The notes under the pieces: model-generated
The model's database searches: none
Seen by the model: the letters and a program-made list of their open reading frames with translations, nothing else
What the model was told of the DNA's origin: nothing
Shown here: one piece after another, positions 8,571 to 20,600 of the stretch
Layout: each line of letters opens with the position of its first letter
Position numbering within the stretch: the first letter of the stretch is position 1
From: Pigoraptor vietnamica
Lineage: Eukaryota; Opisthokonta; Filasterea
DNA: 27,732 bases
Reading direction: 5' to 3'
Assembly: GCA_943704525.1 (NCBI GenBank)
Contig: CALSCQ010003151.1
Span: 1 to 27,732 of the forward strand
Position numbers and translations under genes: made by a program

Positions 8571-8631
8571 CGCCCCTGTGTCTCGATTTGCGCCGCGTTC
8601 GTCGCGTGGACGGGGGGACGCATAGTGGAAA

Positions 8632-11600
8632 ATGGCGTACCGCTACGACGAGTCCGAGGATGTGATTGAGCGCCCTCCGATTGACGTGCATGAGATTGCG
8701 GCGGTGCGCGCACGCAGTGCTCGAACCCGCAGCGCGCGGATGAATGGGGGCGAGCGCAGCGCACTCGGCCGCCGCAGCGAGAGCGCGTTCGACGGTTCCA
8801 TCACGGACGTGAGCCAGCTCACGACGCGCCTCTACGCAAATGCCGAGCAGCAATCGAGCCTTATTCTGCGCACCATGTGCACGCGCGTCGATGACAACGA
8901 ACCGCCGCTCATTTCGACGGCAGCGACGCCCGCCATGGCGCTCTACACGGGCGACCTCCACACGCTTGGGTCCCCGTCGACGTCGTCAGTGGTGCCGCAT
9001 CCGCCCGACTACCCGCAGGACACGAGCAAGAGCTTCTATCGCACGACAATCTTTCGGAACGATCGCGCGACGCGAAAGGAGCGCGCCAAATCGGCGCCGG
9101 CGCAACCGCAGCACCCGCTGTTTGTGTTTGCTCACCCGCCCGCTGCGAACGGCACCGCAGCGGCCACACAGTCGACGTCGTCACGACCAAAGCGCACGCC
9201 GCACGAGGGGTATCCTGCCGCTGACGCCGAGCCTTCGTCTCCGCCGCAGACGCGCGCCGCCCCGCGTAATGCGTGGGGATCCGGAAGCACGGCGGTGCCG
9301 GTACCGCCGTCCACGCAGGCGCCGCAGCACTCGTGGGCGGACCCGCGCGCCACGAAGGCGCTGTCTAGCCCAGAAGCCGAGGAGCCCGAGTCTCCCCGTG
9401 CGCGGGCCAAGACGACCGATCGGCAGCGATCGCCCGACCACGTGGAGTTTGCGCCTGTGCCGCCGTCACCGTCCAAGGACCTGTCGCGGTCCGTGCAGCG
9501 CGGCGTGCCCCGCCCTGCGACAGCGGCCACAATGATGGGGTTGGACGAGTCGAAGCGCGCCGCAACGTCCGCGAGCATGCGCCCTCCGACGTCGATGTCC
9601 GTCGCGACGACTGCGCGCACGGCCACGGCCATGTCGCGGCGAGGGAAGAGCGCCGTCGAGCGCACGCCGTCGATGGAGCCGAGCGACATTTTGGCGGTGG
9701 TGGAGCAGCTGCGGGAGAGCGGGGCGAACACGCACGAGTTTGTGTACCTCACGCGGATACAGAACCCCCGGAACCCCGCCGACTACAACCCGTACAAGCT
9801 ACGCGTGGTGCCGCACAACGAGGTCGATCGCAACGACTTTTACACGCTGAGCATCTCGGGCGTGACGCACGTGCTGAACGGGAACGCCGAGTTCACGTCG
9901 CTGCCGCAGTGGCTCAAGGAGAGGGAGAGCTTTAACTGCCTCAAGCAGATCCCGCTCATCGCCAAGTACCGGCTGTGGAAGGCGTACAAGACGTGGAGGA
10001 CGAACGTGCGCGGCGCGAAGATCCGCCACTGTAAAGAGCTGCTCGACAAGCGGCTCTTCATTCTCAACCCGACGCTCCGCGAGGCCCTCCTCGGCATCCG
10101 CAACATGTGCCAGGAACTCAGCGTCCTGCGCCTGCACCACGTCGACACGAAGACGACGTACCCCCTCAGCCAGTTCTGCCAGACGCAGCAGGAGCAAATG
10201 GAGTACGTGCGCGCGAACCTGGCGCAGTTCGAGGAGACGGTTTCGGACGTCGTGTGCGAGGCGTGCGAGATCTCGCTCGAGAACGCCGGCTTCATCGACG
10301 ATCCGAACGCCCGCGACGAGAACGGGGAGCCCATCCGCCCGACGTACACGGAGCTCGCGCGGAAGCGGTCCGAGTGCCGCAAGCTCACGTCCTTCATCAA
10401 GCTCGCCGACTACCTCATCATCGACACGTTGCACGACCTCACGTTCACGAGCGTCTCGGACCTCCTCGGGCACATGCGCCCGCTTGAGGACCGCCGCGTG
10501 AGCGTCATGCCGCCAGCGGTTGGCATCGACGGGGAGGACATTAGCACGTTCCGCGACCCCGTGCTGTACGGTGACGCGCCCGTCGACCCGAACCGGCGCG
10601 CGTCGGTGGTCGGGAAGATAGCGAAGGAGGCGGCGGACGCGCGGCGGCAGCCCCTCCTGCGCCTCGAGCTGATCATGGAGGCCGACATGCTGACGTTCAC
10701 GCCGAGCATCGACGAAGTGCAGGCGAAGACGACGAGCATCGTGGACGGCTTTCTCGACGTCGTGCAGAGCGTCGGGCGGCTCGTCGCGAGCGAGCGCTTC
10801 AGCCCGTACACGTCGCCCGGCGGCATCAACGACGCGATCGAGGCGGGTGAGATGGACGAAGGGCCTGACCTGACGGAAATCTTTGAGGACGACGAGGCCT
10901 ACCAGGGACTCATCGCGCAGATTCGCACGGCGATTGCGAGCGCCTTCCGTGTCGCAGAGAACTTCTCCGAGGTGTTCCTCCCCCTTCGCGACATGGTCGT
11001 CGAGAACCGCAAGATGCGCATCGAGCAAGTGCGCGCGTCGAACCCCGAGGTGGCCTTCTTCAGCAACGCCATGGCCAAGTACCACGCGCAGATCAAGGAC
11101 ATTGAGTCGATGCCGGTCAACTCGGAGGTCGCCATCATCCTCGTCGACACGCGCGTGCTGAAGGCGTCCTTCTTGCCGTCGCCGAAGCGGTGCCTGCAGG
11201 ACCTCGAGCGCCTTCTCCCGGAGCTCGCGCACGCGCGCAACGAGACGCTCCTCTCTGTCATCAAGGACGCGGTCGGACGGCTTGAGACGGTGCCGCGCAG
11301 CGTGGAGGAGTTTGTCGAGTACCTCAACCACCTCCAGCAGGTCAACGACAGCATGGTCTCGATCCAGGACACGTACTCGTATGTCGCGAAGATGCACGAG
11401 CTGATGGAGGCGTACAACGTCAGCCCGCCGCCCGAGGAGTATGCGCTGTACCAGGTGCGCGGCTGCGGGACGTGCGTGCGTGTGTCTCTGCATCTGTGTT
11501 TGCTCGTGCGTCTGCGTCTGTGTGTGCGTGTGCGTGCGTGTGTGCGTATGCGTGTCGTGCGAGTGCAAAGCGTGCATTCTTTCTGACACACTTCCCTCTC

Positions 11601-14600
11601 CTTCCCTCTAGACGCTCGTGCCGAGCCTCTCCCAGCTCAAGGCTGCGCTTGCGTACTCGGAGGCGACGAAGGACGACCTCATTGCGAAGTTCAGCGTGGA
11701 GCTCGAGCGCAACACGGCGCAGCTCAAGGGCCGCATTCTCGAGCTGAAGAACGCCGTCCTCGAACCCAGGATGCTCAACTCGGATTGCGACCACGACGAG
11801 GTCATGAACATGATCGCCGAACTCACCGAGAAGATGGAGGGGCTGCGCAGGACGGCGTCGGACTACGACAGCTACCAGCAGACGTTCAACATTCCCCTCA
11901 CGCAGTACGAGGAGTTGGACGAGGCGCGCGAGGAGCTCGAACTCCGCCGCCTCCTGTGGACGTCGTTGCGCGAGTGGGACGAGCTCCGAGAGTGGGTGTC
12001 TGTCGTCGAGAGGCCGCATTTTCACCTCATTTGTTGCCGCTCTGTATGCGATTGTTGGAGCGAGTGCAGAAGACGTGCCGACTTGACGCACTGACGCGCG
12101 TGTTTTCTCCATCGCCTGTAGGGAGTGGGACAGCTCGGCCTTCGAGAGCGTCGATGCCGAAATGATTGCCACGCACGTCGCGCGATTCACCAAGACGGTG
12201 CACCAGCTCGAGCGCAAGCTGCCGCCGAACTCGACGGTGCCCAAGCTGCGCGCGCTCGTCGACGGATTCCGCGTGGGCCTGCCTGCGATCCAGGACCTGC
12301 GCAATCCCGCTCTCAAGAGCCGCCACTGGGAGCTGATTCAGGACGTTATCGGCCAGCGCATCGTTCGTAACGAGACGTTCACGCTCGGCCAGCTGCTCGA
12401 GTTTAAGGTGTTTGACTTCAAGGAGCCGATTTCCGAGATCTCGGCGCAGGCGACGAACGAGGCGACCCTCGAGAACATGCTCAAGAAGGTCGAGCAGTCG
12501 TGGCAGACGACCGAGTTTGTGATTATCCCGCACAGGGACTCGAAGGTGCGCGGCCGCAATGACATGCGCACTGTGCATGCATGTGCTTTTGCGTGTCGCT
12601 GTTTGTGCTTGCGTGCGTGCGCCCACCCACATACACGCTCGCCTTTGACTGTGTGTTTGTGTGTAAGCGCCCGATGAGCGTGCGTCTGTCACACGAGCAC
12701 TGACGTTTTTTCTTTGTTCGTCGCAGGACGTGTGCATCGTGGGCGGCGTGGACGACATTCTCACGCTCCTCGAGGACAGCCAGGTCACCGTGAGCACCAT
12801 CCGGGGCAGCCGTTACGTCGCCCCGATCAAGAGCTCGGTCGAAGAGTGGGACCGCCAGCTCGTCCTCTTCGCCGAGACGCTCGAGGAGTGGACGCGGTGT
12901 CAGCGCAGCTGGCTCTACCTCGAGAACATCTTCACGGCACCGGACATCCAGCGACAGCTGCCGAACGAGGCGCGCCTGTTTGCGCTCGTTGACAAGAGCT
13001 GGAAGGACATCATGCGCAAGACGCGCGACAACCCGAACGCGCTCAAGGCGGGGACGGCACCGGGCGTGCTCGAGGCGCTCCGCACGAATAACGCGCACCT
13101 CGAGGACATTCAAAAGTGCCTCGAAGACTACCTCGAGACGAAGCGGCTCGTGTTCCCGCGCTTCTACTTCCTCTCCAACGACGAGCTTCTCGAAATCCTC
13201 GCGCAGACGCGCAACCCGCACGCCGTGCAGGCGCACCTGCGCAAGTGCTTCGATAACATCGCGCGTCTTGAGTTTGCGCCGGAGGCCCGCAGCATCGACA
13301 TCCTCGGGATGGTCTCTGGCGAGGGCGAGCGCGTGTCGCTGGGCAAGAACCTCAAGGCGCGCGGCAACGTCGAGGTGTGGCTTGGGAACGTGGAGACTGC
13401 GATGGTGCAGTCCCTTCGGCGGCTGCTCAAGGGCGCGCTTGTCGAGTACGGGCGGCGGTCACGTGAGGACTGGCTGTTGGACCAGCCCGGGCAGGTCGCT
13501 CTCACCGCGGCGCAGGTGATATGGTGCCGGGAGACGACGCGTTGCCTCTCGGATTCGAACCCGGTCGAGGCGCTGCGGGCGCTGCGGGACGAGTGGATCG
13601 AGGTGAGGGGGAGAGCGCCTCTGCCTTGTTTGATCGTGGTTGTTGTTGCTGTTGTTGTTGTTGTGAGTGTGTGTGTGTGAGTGCGTTAGACTGTTTCTGT
13701 CAACCGCTCTTCTCTTCCATGTCGTGAGCATTGCCTCATCACCTCTTCATCTCCCCCTCGCAGAATCTTGCCGGACTCGCGGGGCTCGTGCGCGGCGAGC
13801 TCACGCCCGTGCAGCGCGCATCGATCGGCGCCATCATCACGATCGACGTGCACGCACGTGACATTCTCTCGGAACTCCACGCGGCCGGTGTGCAGTCCCT
13901 CTACGATTTCGAGTGGACGAAGCAGCTGCGCTATTACTGGGACAACGACGAGGACAACTGCCTCGTCACGCAGACAAACTCGTCGTTCACGTACGGTCAC
14001 GAGTACCTCGGCTGCACGCCGCGCCTCGTCATCACGCCTCTCACCGACCGCTGCTACCTGACGCTGACGGGCGCGCTTCACCTGCACCTCGGCGGCGCGC
14101 CGGCGGGTCCCGCGGGCACGGGCAAGACGGAGACGGTGAAGGACCTGTCGAAGGCGCTCGCGAAGCAGTGCCTCGTGTTCAACTGCAGCGAGGGCCTGGA
14201 CTATAAGATGATGGGCAAGTTCTGGTCGGGTCTGTCGCAGAGCGGCGCGTGGTGCTGCTTTGACGAGTTCAACCGCATCGATCTCGAGGTGCTCTCGGTG
14301 ATCGCCGAGCAGATCCGCACGATCAAGAGCGCCAAGGACGTGGGCGCGCAGCGGTTCGTGTTCGAAGGGCGCGAGATTCGCCTCAACCCGACGTGCGGCT
14401 TCTTCATCACGATGAACCCCGGGTACGCGGGCCGCGTGGAACTGCCGGACAACCTCAAGGCGCTTTTCCGCCCGGTCGCCATGATGATCCCCGATTACGG
14501 GCTCATCGCGGAGATTATCCTCTACTCGGAAGGGTTCGAGCGCGCCAAGGAGCTGTCGCAGAAGCTCGTCTCGCTGTACAAGCTCGCGAACGAGCAGCTG

Positions 14601-17600
14601 TCGCGGCAGGACCACTACGATTTTGGCATGCGCGCCGTCAAGTCGGTGCTGACGATGGCCGGGCAGCTCAAGCGCGCGAACCAGTCGTCGGCGGAGGACA
14701 TTCTCCTCATTCGTTCGCTGCGCGACAGCAACCTGCCAAAGTTCCTCGCGGAGGACGTTCCCCTGTTCGAGGGCATTCTCGCGGACCTCTTCCCCGGCGT
14801 GCAGATGCCGGTCGACGACTACGGCCTCGTGCAGGAGGCAATCGGCAACGCGCTCCTCGAGGCGAAGAAGCAGGTCGTCCCCGTGCAGGTGGCCAAGACG
14901 ATTCAGCTGTACCAGACGATGAACGTGCGCCACGGCGTCATGCTCGTCGGTCCCACGGGCGGCGGCAAGACCACGTGCCACGTGACGCTGGCGCGGGCGC
15001 TCAACATGCTCAAGGAGCGCAGCGGACGTCACGAGGGCGTCAAGACGTACGTTCTCAACCCCAAGTCGATCACGCTTGGGGAGCTGTACGGTCGGTTTGA
15101 CCCGAACACGCTCGAGTGGACGGACGGCCTCCTGTCGAGCATTGTGCGGTCGTCGGTCGCGGACACGACGCCCGTGCAGAAGTGGGTCGTGTGCGATGGC
15201 CCCGTCGACTCGCTCTGGATTGAGAACATGAACTCTGCGCTCGACGACAGCAAGCTGCTCTGCCTCGCGAACGGCGAGCGCATCCAGCTCACCCCGACGG
15301 TCCGCATGATGTTCGAGGTCGAGGACCTCTCCGTGGCGTCCCCTGCGACCGTCTCTCGCTGCGGCATGGTCTTCATCGACGGGTCTGAGCTCGGGTGGCG
15401 TCCGTACGTGCGCTCGTGGGTACACCGCCTCCCCGTGCAGCTGTCGGAAGACTGCCGCGAGCACGTGATGGCGCTTTTCGAGCAGTTTGTCGACAACGGC
15501 CTGCGGCACGTGCGCTCCCTTCAGGGTGGCGAGTACATCCCCTCGATCGATCTCAACCTCGTCACGAGCCTCTGCGCACTGGTCGAGGCGCTCGTGCGGC
15601 CGGGCCGTGGCCTCAGCTACGACCTCGACACGCTGTCGATGAACGGCATTCTCACGTCGGTGTTTGTGTTCTCGTACGTGTGGTCGATCGGCGGCAACCT
15701 CGCGGACGGGCGCCAGGACGAGTTTGACACGCTTGCGCGCGAGATGTTCGAGGGACTTCCCGGCATTCGCATCCCCTCGCAGAAGACGCTGTACCACTAC
15801 TGCGTCGACATGCGCACGGGCGACTTTGTGTCGTGGGACAACTCGCTCACGAGCTTCAAGTACTCGAAGGACATGCCCTTCCTCTCGATCCTCGTCCCGA
15901 CCATCGACACGGTGCGCTTCTCGTACCTCCTCCGCGCCCTCGTCGACGCGGGACGGCCCGTCCTGTTTGGCGGCACCACGGGTGTGGGCAAGTCGTCGGT
16001 CGTGAAGGACTTTATCGCGGCGGGGACGTCCGAGAGCGCCGGCGACTCGCGCTTCGAGGCGATCGAGATGCAGTTCAGTGCGCAGACGGACAGCAGCCGC
16101 GTGCAGGAGATTGTCGTGTCGAAGCTCGACCGCAAGCGAAAGAATGTGCTCGGCGGCCACAACGGCCACCGCGTGCTGCTCTTCGTCGACGACCTCAACA
16201 TGCCCCAAAAGGAGAAGTTTGGCGCGCAGCCCCCGATCGAGCTCCTCCGCCAGTACCTCGACTGCGGCGGCTTCTACGACCGGCACCGTCTCCAGTGGCT
16301 CGAAGTGCAGGACGTCACGCTCATCGGTGCGTGCTCCCCGCCCGGCGGCGGCCGCTCGGCCGTGAGCCCGCGCCTCTTCCGCCACTTCAGCATGCTGTCG
16401 CTCCCGCGGCCGTCCGAAGACACGCTTCGCCACATCTTCGGCGGCATCCTTGAGGGCTTCGTGGACGTGCACCAGTTTGCGGACGAGGTGCGCGGCACGG
16501 CACGCGGCGTCGTGGCGTCGAGCATTGAGCTGTACACGCGCATGTGCGCCGACCTCCTGCCGACGCCGGCCAAGTCGCACTACACGTTCAACCTGCGCGA
16601 CCTGTCGAAGGTCATCCAGGGAATGTTGCAGGCGGACCATGCGACGCTGCGCACTCGCGACGCCTTTTTGCGGCTGTTTGTGCACGAGGCCTCTCGCGTG
16701 TACCACGACCGCCTCATCGACCGCACGGACAAGCTGTACTTTTTCACGCAGGTGTCGCAGCTGCTCGCGCGCCAGTTTTCGCTGTCGTGGGCGCCGGAGA
16801 AGTTTGTCGAGAAGCCCATTCTCTTTGGCGATTTCGTGGATGGCGTCGGTTCGACCGTGCACACGTACCGCGAGATTGAGGACATCCCCCGCCTCACGCG
16901 CACGCTCGAGGAGTACCTGGAGGACCTCAACAGCGTCACGAACAAGAGCATGCGCTTGGTGTTCTTCATGGACGCCATCGAGCACGTGTCGCGCATCTCG
17001 CGCATGATCCGACAGCCCGGCGGCAACGCGCTGCTCGTCGGCGTCGGCGGCACGGGCAAGCAGTCGCTGACGAAGCTCGCGTGCCACATGGCCGGGTACA
17101 AGTGCTTCCAGCTCGAGCTGACGCGCGGCTACGGCTACCCCGACTTTCGCGAGGACCTGCGTCGCCTGTACCGCATGACGGGCGTTCAGGGTTCGTCGGC
17201 GGTGTTCATGCTGACGGACTCGCAGATTATCCGCGAGTCATTCCTCGAGGACATCAACGCGATGCTGAACACGGGCGAGGTCCCCAATCTCTTTGAGGCC
17301 GACGAGTACGAGCAGATCATCACGGACATTCGCCCGATCGCGCGGGCGTCGGGTCTGCCGGAGGGCCGCGACGCCCTCTACCGCCTCTTCATCCAGCGCG
17401 TGCGAGAGCGCCTTCACATTGTGCTCTGCATGAGCCCTGTCGGAGAGGCCTTCCGCCGGCGGTGCCGCATGAACCCGTCGCTCATCAACTGCTGCACGAT
17501 CGACTGGTTCTCGGCGTGGCCGCGAGAGGCCCTCCTCTCGGTTGCGCAGCGCTTCCTTGACGCGGTCGACCTCGGCGCGTCGACGCACGCGGAGAACCAG

Positions 17601-20600
17601 GCCCTGCGCAACAAGGTCAGCGAGATGTGCGTGGAAGTGCACGTGAGCGTGACGGAGGCGAGCCAGCGCTACTTCCAGGAGCTCCGCCGCCACTACTACA
17701 CGACGCCGACGAGCTACCTCGAGCTCATCAACCTCTACACGTCCATTCTCGACGAGAAGAGGCTCGAGCTGCGCACGAACCGCGACCGCCTCCGCAACGG
17801 CCTCGGCAAGCTGGAGGAGACGAACACGGTCGTGTTCCGGATGCAGGAAGAGCTGAGCGCGCTGCGGCCGGAGCTTGAGGCGAAGGCCAAGGACACGGAG
17901 GCGCTGCTGGTGCGGCTTGCGAGCGACCAGGAGAGTGCGGACGCCGTCAAGCGCGTCGTCGAGGAGGAGGAGGCCGTCGTGCGCGACCAGGCCAACGAGT
18001 GCGAGGTGCGCCTAACTCTGTGATGGTGACTCTGTGTATCATTTCATGCTGTTGCGACTGCATGGTTGTCTCTTTTGCTCACAAACACCCACCCTTCCCC
18101 ACACACAGGTGATTGCCGCCGAGGCCCAGCGGGACCTTGACGAGGCCCTCCCTGCGCTCGAGGCTGCAATCGCCGCGCTCGACTCGCTCGACAAGTCGGA
18201 CATTGCGGAAATTCGCGTGTACACGAAGCCGCCCGAGATGGTCATGACGGTGATGGAGGCCGTGTGCGTGCTGCTGCAGGAGAAGCCGGACTGGGCGACG
18301 GCCAAGACGGTGCTCGGCGACAACGGCTTCCTCAAGCGCCTCATGGGGTTCGACAAGAGCCGCATCCCCACGGCGGTGCTCGGCAAGCTGAAGAAGTACG
18401 TCGACAATCCGCAGTTCACGCCGGACGTCGTCGGGAAGATTTCGGTCGCATGCCGCTCGATGTGCATGTGGGTGCTCGCGCTCGACAAGTACGCCAAGGT
18501 CTTCAAAGTCGTCGAGCCCAAGCGCCAGCGTCTCGAGCAGGCGCAGGTGTTCCTCGAAAAGGCGCGCGAGACGCTGAGGGAGAAGCAGGAGGCGCTCGCC
18601 GTCGTGCGCAGTCGCCTCGAGGAGCTTCGCTCGCAGTACGAGCAGAGCCTCGCCGCGAAGGAACAGCTGGCCGACCGCATCGACGAGACGAGCAAGAAGC
18701 ACGAGCGCGCTTCGAAGCTCACGACCGCGCTTGCGGACGAGCGCACGCGCTGGGCGGAGACGGTGGCGCAGCTGGACCGCGGCATTGCGAACCTCGTCGG
18801 CAACGTCTTTGTCTCGTCTGCGTGCGTCGCCTACTACGGTGCCTTCACGTCGACGTACCGCCGCGACCTCGTCACGACGTGGACGCAGAAGTGCCGCGCG
18901 CTCGGCCTGCCCGTCTCGGACAACTACAGCCTCGTGGGCGTGCTCGCGGACCCCGTGCGCGTGCGCGACTGGAACATCTGGGGGCTTCCGAACGACACGC
19001 ACTCGACGGAGAACGGCCTGCTCGTGTCGCGTGGGCGCCGGTGGCCGCTGATGATCGATCCGCAGGGCCAAGCGAATCGTTGGGTGCGCAACATGGAGGG
19101 CAAGAACGGGCTCCGCATCATCAAGCAGACGGACGGCAACTACCTCCGCACGCTCGAGAACGCCATCCGCATCGGCAGCCCCGTGCTTCTGGAGGAGTTG
19201 GGAGAGGAGCTCGATCCCGCGCTGGAGCCCGTGCTGCTCAAGCAGGTGTACCGGCAGGGTCCTCGCACGCTCATCCGCCTCGGGGACTCGGACATTGACT
19301 ACGACCGCAACTTCCGCCTCTACCTCACGACGAAGCTCGCGAACCCGCACTACATGCCGGAGACGTGCATCAAGGTGCGTGGCCCTCTCTGTGCGATCCT
19401 GCGTGAAGTGTTGAGTGTGTGTGTGCGCGCGCCCCCGTGAATGTCATGGGTCGCCCCATGCGTGTGTGCCCGATTGAAACTCACGCGTGTGTGCGTTGTG
19501 TGCTCCGCAGGTGACGATCATCAACTTCACCGTGACGCAAGAGGGCCTGGAGGATCAGCTTCTCGGCGACGTCGTCCGCGCGGAGCGTCCCGAGCTCGAG
19601 GAACAGCGCAGCTCGCTCATTCTGCGGATGGCGGAGGACAAGAAGCAGCTGCGGGCGATCGAAGACCGCATCCTCCACCTCCTCTTCACGTCGCAGGGAT
19701 CCATTCTCGACGACGAGGTGCTCATCAACACGCTCAACGACTCGAAGGCGACGTCGGCCGTTATCCAGGACCGCGTGCGCGAGGCGGAACAGACGGAGGC
19801 GGAGATCAACTCTGCGCGCTTTGCCTACTCGCCCGTCGCCGTGCGCGGGACCGTCCTCTACTTTGTCATCGCCGACCTCGCGGAGATGGACCCGATGTAC
19901 CAGTATTCGCTCAAGTACTTCACGGCGCTCTTCAACCACTGCATCGTCTCGTCCGAGCCCTCGCCGGACCTCGCGCGGCGCCTCGAGACGCTCCTCGCGA
20001 ACATTACGTCGGTCATCTACGCCAACGTGTCGCGCGGTCTTTTCGAGCGGCACAAGCTCATCTTCTCGTTCCTCATCGCCGTCCAGATCCAGCGCAAGGC
20101 GGGCATCATCTCGGACGCAGAGTGGAGCTTCTTCCTCCGCGGTCCCAGCTTTTTGTCGGACGCGCGCGGGTCGCAACCAGAGTACCGCTGGCTCACGAAG
20201 AACATGTGGCGCGTTTTCTGCTTCCTCGACCAGAACGTTCCGACGTTTGCGGGCATCGTCGCCGACCTCCAGGCCAACGGGCCCGTCTGGGAGGCGTTCG
20301 TCAGCGCCGAGGCGCCCTTCCGCGGTCGCCTCAGCGGCCAATGGGAGCACATCACTCCCTTCCGGCGCCTGGTGCTGGTGCGCGGACTGGCCGAGGACAA
20401 GCTTATCCGGTCCATCTCGGAGTATGTCGTGCAGGCGCTGGGCCGGACGTTCGTCGAGTCGCCGCCGTTCGACCTCTCGCGGGCGTTCAACGACAGCTCG
20501 CCGGCGACGCCACTCATCTTTGTGCTGTCGGAGGGTTCGGACCCGGCGGGTTCCCTTCTCCGCTTTGCGTCGGATCGCAACTACACGAACCGGCTTCACA

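Larger units (their letters stand above)
6613..8631. other. Intergenic region between divergent genes
   Basis: This lies between the minus-strand membrane-protein start and the plus-strand dynein start, so it should carry both promoters. It holds one weak plus-strand frame (6926-7588), several overlapping minus-strand frames of similar length with no recognisable domain, an AT-rich island (about 8020-8240), a CA microsatellite (8297-8338) and a TATA-like site before dynein (8563-8570). Confidence 0.55.

Noticed and set aside
11992-12001. Alternative donors for dynein intron 2 (after TGG, or after TGG GT)
   Set aside because: Only the donor at 11992 (GTGGGT, phase 2) joins in frame with G GAG TGG and keeps the family spacing of Trp residues (REWDELREEW). 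The first alternative shifts the frame; the second uses the poor donor GTCTGT and adds a residue.
13913-16879. Plus-strand out-of-frame open frames inside dynein and eEF3
   Set aside because: They are Arg/Pro/Ala/Ser-rich shadows of GC-rich codons, without any motif.
13686-17087. Antisense open frame of 1133 codons opposite the dynein motor
   Set aside because: The bases are fully explained by the dynein motor on the plus strand. Strong GC bias at third positions removes stop codons from the antisense frame. The antisense protein is Arg/Val/His/Leu-rich with no domain. The same holds for antisense frames at 9799-11589, 19481-21541 and 23835-25259.
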